Notes: generated by a model not told the origin, from the letters alone. A stretch of DNA of 64,000 nt from Alopecurus myosuroides (GCA_028641055.1 CM054057.1:402246814-402310813), one strand, 5' to 3'. Shown: positions 47,643 to 59,789, counted from the first letter of the stretch. A program made the numbers and translations.

Positions 47643-48669
47643 TCAAACTTCATCCTCAGAACTTCCTGCACGTTGGAATATGCAGCCCCCGAAGGAGATT
47701 CAGTACAAACAATGTACTAGCAAATGACACTATGGTGGATATAAAATGGCAAGTCTAAACTATATGCATATCTGGCTTGGTGGAGTTTGGGCTATTTGCA
47801 GAAAGCAAGTTTTTCCCTAACACTTTTGAAAAAGAGTTTTCTTTCAAAGATTGGCACCATAGGACACACCCATAAGCACCACAACTAATGTTTCCTTAGC
47901 AAAATTTTACTTCTTCAGAAAATGGTGTTGAGATTCTTATGTCCATCCTTGTCCAGCTGCTCGAAGTCGTCCTTACCGGGAACACGGCTATGATCATAGT
48001 TTCTAACTCTGCAGAGGTTGTGCACTTTCACCCTTTGCCTTCAATTAGCCCAAACATCCTATACACCCGGAGTGCATCATGGAAAGGAGAGAATTGAGAC
48101 GAGATCTTTCAGAAGCAAGAATTCAACCCAACCAACAAGACCCGTTCCACCTATAATTCTGCTACATCTTCATGTCAAGCATGGGCTGAACTCTCACAAC
48201 TTAGTTGATCAAGACAGAGCCCATATGTCAAAGGGCTGCACGGAAAGCTACTAAACTTAGAGGACTTGGTAATCTCTTTGTTCCTGGGTGGCCATCCACA
48301 AGTGAACACCCCTCAGGGCGACACTCAACTCTCATCAACCATACAACCAAATCCACCCAGGTGGTTCATTGAAATTTATACTTAGAATTTTTCCACAACA
48401 TTGAGTAAAACAAATGTGTAGCAAGGCTAAGCATCTAATAAGTACTAAGTCTCCAAAATATAAATTTTAAAGGATGGCTATACACTACTTGGGATTTTGC
48501 ATAGCATAATGATAACTTAGTAAAATTTCCTATCATGCATGCTACTCAAAAACACTAGTAATGCATAGTGAAAATATGGGAGATTTGATGGTGTGTCACT
48601 TGCCTTGGCAATAGGATGAACAATCACAACAAGAATAACAGCAACAAGAGTAGACTTCCTCTTCACAAT
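47643..48669 (-). other. Element E LTR exon-like pair, diverged version (3' LTR copy)
   Basis: Block 48669-48604 (66 nt) follows TTGTTTAG and ends CCAAG/GCAAGT. It encodes a Cys-rich stretch (CEEEVYSCCCYSCCDCSSYC). The putative intron ends with GTACTGA...GGGGGCTGC...ACGTGCAG. The second block, 47665-47643, gives SSEDEV and then TGA. Both joins are phase 1, as in the A/B/F family, and the pre-acceptor sequence is recognisably related. The matching block of the other E LTR has a TGA, so a conserved protein is doubtful here. Confidence 0.4.
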
Positions 48670-49858
48670 CTAAACAAGCAAAACAAACCACACATAAACA
48701 TACAAAACAACATAACAAAATAACAATACAAAAACATGTATGCATGCTATGCAATGATCAAATTAATGCACAAAATTCACAACTAGCAATAATTACTAAC
48801 TATGCTGTTCTCTGATCTTAATAACATGGTTATGATGCATGGAAAACAAATTTATTATCAAATTATAATTATTAGTATTACTAGGGTTTTATTATAGGCA
48901 AATATCAACATTAATAGAGTTTATGTTACAAAGTTGTATAAATTATTTTTCCAATGCATCTAATGGATAGAGTACATCAAAACAAAACCATAGCAATTGA
49001 TTTCACCTAAAAAACGATTTATAGATTAAAAGTTATGCCCAAAATAGTGATTTATAGAGATCTACAAATAACATGTGATTGCGCGTTTTAAAACTGAAAT
49101 TTCAATAGCCTAGATTAATCTACACGTTATGCTTATTTCAAAAAGTCCAAAATCATCTAAATCAGAGTTACAGAACAAAAGTTATGGATTTTACAAGTTT
49201 TGCAATTTTTCTGAAATTTTAATTCGAATCTTAATTAGAAAGTTGACCGGATTGACTGCTGACTGGGTATTGACTGGACAGTTGACTTTTACTGCTGACT
49301 AGGCGAGCTGATATTGGCTGATACCTCTTCAAATATGTAATCTAATATGGACTGTTGGATGTAGATCGGACGGATCTGGACGAAGGCATCCAGGATGGAG
49401 CATTGCTCGTACCTGGGACGAGCACATGGACGACGACCGTGTCGGACGTGGATGGTGAGATGGCGGCGGCGGTACTGTGCGTCCCCGGACGATCTCAAGA
49501 CGGAAATCGGCAGAGGAGGTCACGGCGAAGAAGATGGCGTCCACGGTTGCTCCTCCCTCTGTCCCAGTGAACGGCGGCAAGCGTGACCCGAGGTGGTTCT
49601 CCGGTGGAACTCCGGCGACATGTTACCGAGTATCTAGAGCACGAAACACAGAAACAAATGGTTAGAGAGGTGCGATGGTTAATGTAGAATAGATTGGAGG
49701 GGAAAATGAGGCTTGGTACTATCAGGAACAGCGGCGGCGAGCACATCCAAGTTGCAGCGATGGTGGTGACGGCGGCGGAAAATTCCACCTCGAGATGAGA
49801 TCGATTTGGTTAGGGTTTCGCGAATTTTTCGAGCGCTTTGAAGGGCACGGGGTAGGGG

Positions 49859-49866
49859 TATTTATA
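49859..49866 (-). promoter_or_regulatory. TATA box of element E 3' LTR
   Basis: Minus-strand CCTATAAATACCCC in GC-rich surroundings. It is a good plant core promoter match and is conserved in both LTRs. Confidence 0.65.
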
Positions 49867-50588
49867 GGCAAAGTTTCGTGGCCGAGGGGCAAGAAATCTG
49901 AACAAATTTGGTGATATATTCGTGTCCGAGCCGGTTACAGAGGCGCACCCGGCGTCCAGGAAAATGAATGGGAGGTTGAAGACAATAGCTGCTGCTGTGT
50001 GGGTCCCACGGAAAAAAAATACGGAAAAAAAAAGAATCGGGGGAGAGAGAAAGGATGGCTCACGATTCCCAGTCACGTGGATCAAGTGGCCTTTCGTTGC
50101 TTTCCAATTTTTTTTCTTCTTGTCTGTTTCATGCACGCACGAGGTGGCAGCTCACGTGTCCTCCTTTTTTTTCTTGTCAACATTGTTACGTACGTACGAG
50201 CTAGGCAGTAGCTAGCTCATGTTAGCTTTTTTTTTCTTCTTATTTTCTTTTCTTTATTCCTTTATCTTATTTTTAAAACTTAAACAAACAAATAAAATCT
50301 ATAACCCCACCAAATAAATTCAGAACTTTTTTTTTTGAGAAAATACTTTTTCGCTTATGAAAATTAGAACATTTTGGTACTAAAATTTCCCAAATATAAA
50401 TTACTTGTTTTTTTTGGAAAATTGTTTAAAACCAAGAAGCGGTTTAATAGGTAATAACTCCTAAAACTTTGTCTTAAGTAAATTTAAGAGCCAATTTTTA
50501 TGCAATCAAAATGCAAGGATGTTATGATGCACGTGTATGCATTATGGTTTTAAATTTTTCAAAATTTTCAAAATCCTGGGATGTTACA

Positions 50589-50605
50589 GACTACCCCCCT
50601 TAAAA
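50589..50605 (-). other. Element E polypurine tract
   Basis: On the minus strand TTTTAAGGGGGGTAGTC lies directly against the LTR start. A second similar tract lies about 85 bp further in, at 50671-50682. Confidence 0.8.
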
Positions 50606-50675
50606 GAAATCTCGTCCCGAGATTTGGGAAGGCTAGCAATTAGGTTAGAAAAGTTTATGAGGTGGGCTATCCCCC

Positions 50676-50963
50676 TTAAAGGAATATCATTGAGATTGAG
50701 CGAAGCCAGTCATCTGCCTCAATAGGATCAGTTGCATGTGAGAACTTGTTAGGCCTAAGTCTCAGAAATCTGGTAAGTCTATCCATTGGGGGTGGTGGTG
50801 GAGGATTGTTGCTGTTGTGACTGTTGTTGTTGTTGTCGTTTATTGCTGCTACAAACTGAGTCATCATCTGTAAAAGTTGGGCTTCGGAAGTGAGCATCTA
50901 CTGCAGGGCATCATTGTTGTTTTCCTCATTGTTGTTGTTGTTGGGGTCGCGACGAGGAGGCAT
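50676..50963 (-). pseudogene. Element E truncated gag N-terminus
   Basis: ATG 50963 starts MPPRRDPNNNNN, matching the MPP start of B gag. A TAG follows at codon 22 (50900-50898). Then come LLQMMTQFVAAINDNNNN, a poly-Pro stretch, and the gag motif FSHATDPIEADDWLRSIS. Immediately after that the frame runs into a purine-tract-like sequence and stops. The gag core, knuckle and all of pol are missing. Confidence 0.8.
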
Positions 50964-51233
50964 CTGTGGGTTTTCAGCATAGACGAGGAAAAGATAGATA
51001 GAGATATGAGGAGAAAATTTTCCTACCCATACAACAAGACAAACAATCAATGGAAAATAACGACTTAAAATATTTTATCTCTTAACCAAATTTCGAAATT
51101 TGGACTTAATTTTGACAAACTTAAGCAAAACCACTTAGTTCAAACCAAAACACTCTATAATTTCCATATCACAAGTTGATAGGTCAATACTCAAACAAAA
51201 ACTCTAGCTAACGCATTCTGCCATGGTGGTCAA

Positions 51234-51680
51234 CTACTGGGATGGATCATAACTCTTCACAATGATTTCTATGTTCTTATACATCTTCAACTCCTTTTCA
51301 AGGGCGTTGATCTCTTCTTCAGCTTCCTGGAGTTCCTTCTGAGCATGATAAAATATCCACGTAAGTCTTTCTCCAAGTTCTGTGATTGCTTCCCATGCAG
51401 CGCATCTAGCTGACTCGAAGAATGATGCGTATTGTTGTGGGTTGGTGAAGATGTAGTCCCCTTCTGTCTTGTGGTCATACTCCTTTCTTCTGTATAGGTG
51501 AAGTTGCACCCACCAATACTCTCGGCCATCTTCAATAAAGGGAAAACCTTTGTAGAGTGCCGCTCCTCCAAATCCTAATATTATCATTAGGTTCTTCAAT
51601 GCCTTTGGAAATTCAGTCTCACAATCCAGAGTCATGGTCATCAATGGTCCCTTCTTGATTGATTCAAAGAGGTTGGTCAT
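51234..51680 (-). CDS. Uncharacterised pre-gag ORF of element E, 148 aa, intact
   Basis: An uninterrupted frame from ATG 51680 (MTNLFESIKKGPLMTMTLD) to a TAG at 51236-51234. It has ALKNLMIILGFGG, YWWVQLHLYRRKEYD, ARCAAWEAITELGERLTWIF and a C-terminal Glu/Lys-rich coiled-coil-like helix (ELQEAEEEINALEKELKMYK). It lies between leader and gag, as the 271-aa ORF of B does. The spacing of LGF, an aromatic-rich strand and an Ala-rich helix resembles B's [18 protein letters not shown] and AVQQAAYVNLTVL. It is shorter than B's. The function is unknown; it could be a small accessory or RNA-binding protein. Solo LTR F lies 34 bp upstream of its start. Confidence 0.65.
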   Translation of the reverse strand: MTNLFESIKKGPLMTMTLDCETEFPKALKNLMIILGFGGAALYKGFPFIEDGREYWWVQLHLYRRKEYDHKTEGDYIFTNPQQYASFFESARCAAWEAITELGERLTWIFYHAQKELQEAEEEINALEKELKMYKNIEIIVKSYDPSQ

Positions 51681-51714
51681 CTATCAGGGAGATAAGATAT
51701 TAGAAGATTGAACA

Positions 51715-54700
51715 TGTAACATCCCAAGTATGAAAATCCCCCTTTAGAATGTTTGTTTCTTGTTTTATTATTGTTTTGCATCATGGCATCATAAGCATTG
51801 CTTTTTGTTTGCATTGTTTTCATTGTTTTCCATTTGAAATTTCAAACCAAATTCAAATCAAATTGTTCATACTTGTCCTGTTACATTTTTCCAAATAAAA
51901 AGTTCAATTAAAACATCCATTTGTTTCCATTAAAATAGAAATGCTCAAACTATTAAATTGTTCTCTTTTAATTTTTCATTTAATATCAACTTCACTTAAA
52001 TTCAATCCAATTACCAAACATCAACTAAATTGAAATATTTGGAAAACAAAGGTTTGTATTATGGTGTTGTTACAAAAACAAAACTCTACAAATTTTCCCT
52101 AAATTTTCTCTAGCCCAAAACCTCTCCTTTTCTCCCTATTCCCCTTTCAGCAAAAAAAATAATAAACAGAATAAAAAAATAAAGAAGGAGAGGGGGAAAG
52201 GGCAGCCAGCCAAATTGGGCCAGCCCAACTGCCCCCAAGGCCCGTACCCCCCCTCTTCCCTAACCTCCTGTACGGCTGACCATCGGTGGCATCCACGTTG
52301 ACAGGTATAGGGAGGAACGGCGATCAGTAGCTCCACCTCCCCCCTTAAATCCATGCCCTCGAGCTCCCCCTCCTACCCTAGTCTCCACCTCCCCTCTTCC
52401 TCTCGCCGCCACCTTCCTCTTCTCCCTCTCTCTGCACCCTGCTTCTCCTCTCTGTACCCCCACCGGAATCCTCCACCACCGCCGCCCTCTCCGGCTCGCC
52501 GCCGTCGACACGGTGCTCCACCGGCCGTGTTAGGGCCGGGAACGGAGAGCCCACGCCTCCCTCTTCCTCGCAGTCTCCTCGGTTTCCACCGAGGGTCCCC
52601 GGAGCGCCGCCGCCGTCCCCGATTTCGCCACCGTCGCCACCACCGCTGCACCGACTCCCTCCTTCGAAACCTCACAGTGAGCATCGCCACCTCCCCCTCG
52701 TTTCCTTCCCTCTCCCTTCCCCTCTCTCTGCGTCTCACCCCACCGCACGACCACCGCCGCGAGCTCGCACCAGCCGCACACGCGCGCCACCGCGGCAGCG
52801 GGCAGCGAGCCGCCGGCGCCCTTCCGTCCGCCCTCGCTGTCAGTTGTTCGGTTACCGAAACCTGCAGAGAAAATTCAGTACCGCATCTGAACAAAAAAAA
52901 AGGTTCAGTTAACATCTTAACAGGTTATCCACCCACCTGCTCCTTACCTGACAACGATCGTAGCCGAGCCGCAGTGGCACAGCGCCCTTGCGTGCGAGCA
53001 CCACCTCGCGGGTTCGAGCCCCGCGGGAGGCAATTTTGCCTCCCAATTTTTCCCTTGCGCGCACCCGCGCTGGACCCGCGCGTCAGTGGCCCTGGAGGCC
53101 ACATCGACCCCCAGCCCTGCCACCTAGGCGCCACAGTGGCCCTGGCCCACTGGCAGTGGCCCATTCCGGGTCACTGCGCGGTGCACTTATTTCTTCTGCC
53201 CATTTTCTTTAATATCAGTCTAGTTTTTTTTCACAGATTAGTCCCTAGGTCCAAAATTCAAATAACTTTTAAATGCAAACTCCAAATAATACAAATAAAA
53301 TATGTTTTTCATACCAAATTTAATTCTCTACCTATTTAAACCAATTGTTTTCTGTTTTGAACATTGCAACTGTTTTCAAATTTCAAATTCAAACAATTAT
53401 TTTCACATTTGCTTAATTCCATAACTAATTCAATAATATTTCAAATAACACAAATAAGATATGTTTTCCATGCTATTTTGAACCACCTTTCAAAATATAA
53501 ACTTTGTTTCATGTTTTGAATAATTAAAATTGGTTAAATAATTTAAATCTTGTTTAAATCATTTAAAATTGCTAAATTCATAACTTGCTCAAATTAAATT
53601 ATTTTTGAACATGTAAAATATGTTTTCAAACTAGAAAAGTATAAACTTTTCAAATATGAATTTTATTTAATGTTTTGAACAAATAAAATTCAAATAATAT
53701 TCTTACTTGAATTAAATTCAATTAAATCTTGTTTGAACTTGTTTAATTCATAATAAATTCATTCTAATTCCTTTTTCAATATTTGAAACATGTAATCCAC
53801 CTAAAATTTTGTGTTCTTTCCAAATAGGAACTTTGTTATCTGTTTTGAACAATTTAATTGGGTGAAAACAACAAATGCTTGTGTAACACCTTTAAGAACC
53901 CAAAATTCCAAAACTTAACAAATAAATCCCAAAAACTTGGTAAACCTTATTTCAAATTGTTTCTATTGTTGTTATTTTTCGGTTTTCCTCATCCATGCAT
54001 CATACTAATCCACTTTCACCTGTTGATTAGTTGTAAAACAATTATTTCAACCTTAATTCATGAACCTTTTCCATATGCAATCCAAATTGCATATGGGTCC
54101 ATTTAAACATGTTATGTTACCATGTCAACTAGTTCATTTTGATGCATCAATTAAATGGTCATGCATCATCCCATGATTGTGCACTATGCCATGATTTTGA
54201 TTGTTTGATCTCTGTGTTGTTTGTTTGCTTTCTCTCGAATAGACGACGACGTTGAGACAGACGATACTTACGACACCCCTTCTGAGGATCTAGCTCAGTA
54301 CCAGGCTGCTGAGCTTGCAGGCAAGTATTCACTCACATGAACCATCGTGTTCCTTTCAACATTGGATACCGATACTTTCCGTTGTCTATTCTGCTAGCCA
54401 TATGAATCGTTGCTTGTGTTCGAACCTATCACATGTTATCCTTAACCATGATATAGCCTCACCTCCACACCTATAACCCCATTGGTTGTTGCCCGTGTCT
54501 TACTAGCATGCTTAGGGTCGTGTTTGCTCGAGTCTGTTGTCCGTTACTTTCTGTTATCATATTCTATTATGTTCTGGGGCTCGATGTTAAACAATCAACC
54601 TGTTAATGTTATGGGTAATAATAATTTGATGATAAGACACCGGCAGGAGGCCCGGCGTGGTTTTGAGGCCTGCTAGTGTCGACCCTAATTAGGAAAAGGG

Positions 54701-56077
54701 TCTTGTCTACTGATCCATGATGAGCGTGCTCACCGCATCCGGGTGGTGGTATGGAACCCCCCTCGACTTTGATCTGATCCGCAGTTTGTCCGAAGAGCCA
54801 CACTTAGTTCGGGTGTTCCATTTGGCTCATACGCATGAATGGGTCGCTGCCATGGTTACTGATGATGATGATGACGCACACATATAGGGCGAGGCCTGTA
54901 TTGCCGGGGTGTTGCGTCCTGCGGGAGTTTTGCACACTTGCGCTGAGTATTCGGCTGCGTGGCTGAGACCTTATAGCTCCGTGGCTCCTAGGACAGGCTG
55001 TAGAGATGGTTCGAGTCGTGTCAAGCCAACCTGAGTTTTAGTTGGTGGCTTGAGTGTGTACGGGTACTGGAGCACACCCTGCAGGGATGAATCTTCTCGA
55101 GAAGCCGTGTTGTCCGCGGTTATGTGACGACTTGGTGAAAGTACTGGCTAACAAGTACTCAGAACAAATTACACCTAACTAATGATAACTTGACTAGTAA
55201 TAGGTATGACACAATAACCTGAACCATCATTAATCCAACTGTGTGAGTTATCCTCGGATTGCTTCTTTGGATAAGGGGCGAGATCCAGGATGGGTTTGTT
55301 TGGAGTTAGCTGGTAGTTGGTTACGATACGGTATCTTATCTCCTTTTCTGTTAGCCGGAAGTTATAGCATGTTTCTGTAGTTGATTAGTGCAGCCCGCTG
55401 CCGCCTCTTTTGTATCACCCTTTCTTCCGTTGAACCCAAAGCATCTGTTCTTGGTGTTGACGGGTTACACCTTGGTGAACTGTGAGTCTTGCTTGCCAGT
55501 ACGTTTATGTACTGACCCCTTTGGGGCTGTGGTTTCCGCAGACTACGATTACGAGGATCCCCGTGATGGCTACTACGTGGAGTACGACGAGGCTGCTGAC
55601 GAGTAGATAGCGGACCCGGGAAGGATCCGAGACTTCGTGGATGGGCTCCGTTTTCCTTTCATTGCCGGCCTCTTAGGCCTATTTGGATTTGTCTGTACTC
55701 AGACCTTTTGAATGCTTCCGCTGTGATGTAATGATGATATGTTGGGACATGTGTCCTCTGGATGATTGTATTTGCTATCTTTGCTCTAGTGAGAGCCATT
55801 TGCAACTTATTTCCATCTTTTGTGTCTTAGAGATATGTTGTGCTATCATTTTGTTAAACGCCGTTGACGTAATATGTGTGTATGGTATGAAGTACGTCAA
55901 TGGTAGTATCCTGATTTCTATGGGATGGTTTACGTAGACGATGAACAGTAGGGGTTGGTTGTCACACATACGTGTGTTGGCCTACTCGTAAGAGATGCGG
56001 GTGTAGGTAAGCCCCGTAATCCAATCATCTACTGTTCAACGGAACTGCGAGTATCCTCTAGAAGTCCGGGTGCGACA
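51715..56077 (+). mobile_element. Element F: solo LTR of the A/B family (4363 bp)
   Basis: A single plus-strand LTR, TGTAACATCC...GGTGCGACA, with target duplication GAACA at 51710-51714 and 56078-56082. No internal sequence is present, so an intact element was reduced to a solo LTR by recombination between its two LTRs. It has the same AT-rich / GC-rich / AT-rich / exon-block order as B's LTR but is clearly diverged, especially at 54840-55080, so it is an older branch. It interrupts the leader of element E. The 328-codon frame at 52353-53339 spans the GC-rich leader and lacks gene-like features. Confidence 0.95.
54243..55606 (+). other. LTR-borne exon pair, copy 5 (solo LTR F)
   Basis: Blocks are 54243-54320 (78 nt) and 55542-55606 (65 nt), with the same CTCGAATAG and CAG/GCAAGT borders, TTTCCGCAG acceptor, phases and TAG stop. 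The peptide reads DDVETDDTYDTPSED and YDYEDPRDGYYVEYDEAADE. The surrounding intron differs a good deal from B by substitutions and indels, but the two blocks have no indel and keep the acidic character. That contrast supports selection on coding or splicing before this copy died. Confidence 0.55.
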
Positions 56078-56082
56078 GAACA

Positions 56083-56540
56083 GTAGGTAGAAATACTAGA
56101 AGAAGAGTTGTTCTAGCTATGTTAGAGTAGAATAGATGGTCAATCCTAGGGTCCTTGAAGTCCTTGGTGGTTCTGAAGTTGAAGCTCCATCATCATTGAG
56201 TTTTGAAGTGCAAGGAAAAAAAACATAAGTCATAAGAGCATAAGGTAAGGAGGTACTATATACGAGATGAGTAAGAGTACTTTGAAAATATTAAGTCCTT
56301 TCCATGGTGATCATGACCTCATTAACAACTTATTGAATTTTGGATATTCACTATAGTGAGAGATACTGGCACCCGCTAGCCAATCAGGGAACCGGTCTCA
56401 TGTACGTGGACATGTAATGTTGGTCCGGGCCGCTTCATCTCACTATGCCGCTAGGATCCAAAAATACTCAAAGGAGTTAATAAATTTTGATCAAAAAGGG
56501 TTTTCCAAACCTAAGGGCTCGAATCTACAGGCAACACTTT
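56083..56540 (-). other. Element E 5' leader, upstream of the F insertion
   Basis: About 460 bp of untranslated sequence between the primer-binding site and solo LTR F. I see no open frame on the sense strand. Confidence 0.6.
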
Positions 56541-56552
56541 GCTCTGATACCA
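56541..56552 (-). other. Element E primer-binding site (initiator tRNA-Met)
   Basis: Minus-strand TGGTATCAGAGC, three bases inside the 5' LTR end GCGCTACA. It is the same primer type as in A and B. Confidence 0.93.
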
Positions 56553-56555
56553 TTT

Positions 56556-59500
56556 TGTAGCGCCCTCACATTTAATAATGTAAGAACTACTGTGTTAAGT
56601 GCTAGTCCCTGGATCAATGCCAGCACCACAGAACAAAATGTAAAGTATCATTGCAGAAGTATCAAAAATATTACAAAGGATCCAGAATAGCCAAGTATAG
56701 CTTTATTACAAAGTGCATAGTCTTGAAAGACTAGCAAAACTCAGAGTTCTAAACATCAGAAATAAACATAGCAATGAGCCTCCATCTTCAATCATGCGCC
56801 ATAGGCATTACATGTTGGGTGTAGACTCGAGTCCAAGCACTTGATCAAACTTCATCCTCAGAACTTCCTGCACGTTGGAATATGCAGCCCCCGAAGGAGA
56901 TTCAGTACAAACAATGTACTAGCAAATGACACTATGGTAGATATAAAATGGCAAGTCTAAACTATATGCATATCTGGCTTGGTGGAGTTTGGGCTATTTG
57001 CAGAAAGCAAGTTTTTCCCTAACAAATTCGAAAAAGAGTTTTCTTTCAAAGATTGGCACCATAGGACACACCCATAAGCACCACAACTAATGTTTCCTTA
57101 GCAAACTTTTACTTCTTCATAAAACGGTGTTGAGATTCTTCTGTCCATCCTTGTCCAGTTGCTCGAAGTCGTCCTTACCGGGAACATGGCTATGATCATA
57201 GTTTCTAACTCTGTAGAGGTTGTGCACTTTCACCCTTTGCCTTCAATTAGCCCAAACATCCTATACACCCAGAGTGCATCATGGAAAGGAGAGAATTGAG
57301 ACGAGATCTTTCAGAAGCAAGAATTCAACCCAACCAACAAGACTCGTTCCACCTATAATTCTGCTACATCTTCATGTCAAGCATGGGTTGAACTCTCATA
57401 ACTTAGTTGATCAAGATAGAGCCCATATGTCAAAGGGCTTCACGGAAAGCTACTAAACTTAGAGGACTTGGTAATCTCTTTGTTGCTGGGTGGCCATCCA
57501 CAAGTGAACACCCCTCGGGGCGACACTCAACTCTCATCAACCATACAACCAAATCCACCCAGGTGGTTCATTGAAATTTATACTTAGAATTTTTCCACAA
57601 CATTGAGTAAAACAAATGTGTAGCAAGTCTAAACATCTACTAAGTACTAAGTCTCCAAAATAACAATTCTAAAGGATGGCTACACACTAGTTGGGATTTT
57701 GCATAGCATAATAATAACTTAGTAAAATTTTCTATCATGCATGCTACTCAAAAACACTAGTAATGCATAGTGAAAATATGGGAGATTTGATGGTGTGTCA
57801 CTTGCCTTGGCAATAGGATGAACAATCACAACAAGAATAACATCAACAAGAGTAGACTTCCTCTTCACAATCTAAACAAGCAAAACAAACCACACATAAA
57901 CATACAAAACAACATAACAAAATAACAATACAAAAACATGTATGCATGCTATGCAATGATCAAATTAATGCACAAAATTCACAACTAGCAATAATTATTA
58001 ACTATGATGTTCTCTGATCTTAATAACATGGTTATGATGCATGGAAAACAAATTTATTATCAAATTATAATTATTAGTATTACTAGGGTTTTATTATAGG
58101 CAAATATCAATATTAATAGAGTTTATGTTACAAAGTTGTATAAATTATTTTTCCAATGCATCTACTGGATAGAGTACATCAAAACAAAACCATAGCAATT
58201 GATTTCACCTAAAAAGGATTTATAGATTAAAAGCTATGCCCAAAATAGTGATTTATAGAGATCTACAAATAACATGTGATTGCGCGTTTTAAAACTGAAA
58301 TTTCAATAGCCTAGATTAATCTACACGTTATGCTGATTTCAAAAAGTCCAAAATCATCTAAATCAGAGTTACTGAACAAAAGTTATGGATTTTACAAGTT
58401 TTGCAATTTTTCTGAAATTTTAATTCGAATCTTAATTAGAAAGTTGACCGGATTGACTGCCGACTGGGTATTGACTGGACAATTGACTTTTACTGCTGAC
58501 TAGGCGAGCTGATATTGGGTGATACCTCTTCAAATAGGTGATCTAATATGGACTGTTGGATGTAGATCGGACGGATCTGGACGAAGGCATCCAGGATGGA
58601 GCATTGCTCGTACCTGGGACGAGCACATGGACGACGACCGTGTCGGACGTGGATGGTGAGATGGCGGCGGCGGTACTGTGCGTCCCCGGATGATCTCAAG
58701 ACGGAAATCGGCAGAGGAGGTCACGGCAAAGAAGATGGCGTCCACGGTTGCCCCTCCCTCTGTCCTAGTGAACGGCGGCAAGCGTGACCCGAGGTGGTTC
58801 TCTGGTGGAACTCCGGCGACATGTTACCGAGTATCTAGAGCACGAAACATGGAAACAAATGGTCAGGGAGGTGCGATGGTTAATGTAGAATAGATTGGAG
58901 GGGAAAATGAGGCTTGGTACTGTCCAGAACAGCGGCGGTGAGCACATCCAAGTTGCAGCAATGGTGGTGACGGCGGCGGAAAATTCCACCTCGAGATGAG
59001 ATCGATTTGGCTAGGGTTTCGCGAATTTTTCGAGGGCTTTGAAGGGCACGGGGTAGGGGTATTTATAGGCAAAGTTTCGTGGCCGAGGGGCAAGAAATCT
59101 GAACAAATTTTGGTGATATATTCGTGTCCGAGCCGGTTACAGAGGCGCACCCGTACGCGTCCAGGAAAATGAATGGGAGGTTGAAGACGATAGCTGCTGC
59201 TGTGTGGGTCCCACGAAAAAAATACGGAAAAAAAAGAATCGGGGGAGAGAGAAAGTGGCTCACGATTCCCGGTCACGTGGATCAAGTGGCCTTTCGTTGC
59301 TTTCCAATTTTTTTTTCTTCTTGTCTGTTTCATGCACGCACGAGCTGGCAGCTCTCGTGTCCTCCTTTTTTTTTTCTCAACATTGTTACGTACGTACGCG
59401 CTAGGCAGTAGCTAGCTCACGTTAGTTTTTTTTTTCTTCTTATTTTCTTTTCTTTATTCCTTTATCTTATTTTTAAAACTTAAACAAACAAATAAAATCT

Positions 59501-59784
59501 ATAACCCCACCAAATAAATTCAGAACTTTTTTTTTAAGAAAATACTTTTTCGCTTATGAAAATTAGAACATTTTGGTACTAATTTCCCAAATATAAATTA
59601 CTTGTTTTTTTGGAAAATTGTTTAAAACCAAGAAGCGGTTTAATAGGTAATAACTCCTAAAACTTTGTCTTAAGTAAATTTAACAGCCAATTTTTATGCA
59701 ATCAAAATGCAATGATGTTATGATGCACGTGTATGCATTATGGTTTTAAAATCTTCAAAATTTTCAAAATCCTGGGATGTTACA
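56556..59784 (-). repeat. Element E 5' LTR (3229 bp)
   Basis: A near-identical partner of 47354-50588. The TATA box is at 59067-59060 (minus). Exon-like blocks lie at 57871-57806, with one codon changed to TGA, and at 56867-56845. ORFs in 58490-59411 are shadows of the leader block. Confidence 0.92.
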
Positions 59785-59789
59785 TTTAT

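Larger units (their letters stand above)
47354..50588 (-). repeat. Element E 3' LTR (3235 bp)
   Basis: On the sense (minus) strand: an AT-rich start with poly-T tracts, a TATA box at 49866-49859, a GC-richer leader (49850-49330) that ends near a CCCAG/GTACGAGC donor-like site (about 49417), an AT-rich stretch, exon-like blocks at 48669-48604 and 47665-47643, and the end GGGCGCTACA. ORFs in 49289-50215 on either strand lack supporting features. Confidence 0.92.
47354..59784 (-). mobile_element. Element E: non-autonomous Tekay-like LTR retrotransposon
   Basis: A minus-strand element with LTRs at 47354-50588 (3') and 56556-59784 (5'), bounded TGTAGCGCCC...GATGTTACA on the plus strand. The target duplication TTTAT lies at 47349-47353 and 59785-59789. 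The primer-binding site is TGGTATCAGAGC and a purine tract adjoins the 3' LTR. Without the solo LTR F, the interior is only about 1.6 kb: leader, a 148-codon ORF, a gag N-terminus, then the purine tract. Protease, RT and integrase are absent, so mobility would need a relative's proteins. It interrupts C between gag and protease. Confidence 0.95.

Noticed and set aside
52353..53339. 328-codon plus-strand frame in solo LTR F
   Set aside because: It spans the GC-rich leader, a donor-like site and the following AT-rich sequence, has low-complexity composition and no counterpart of that length in A or B.
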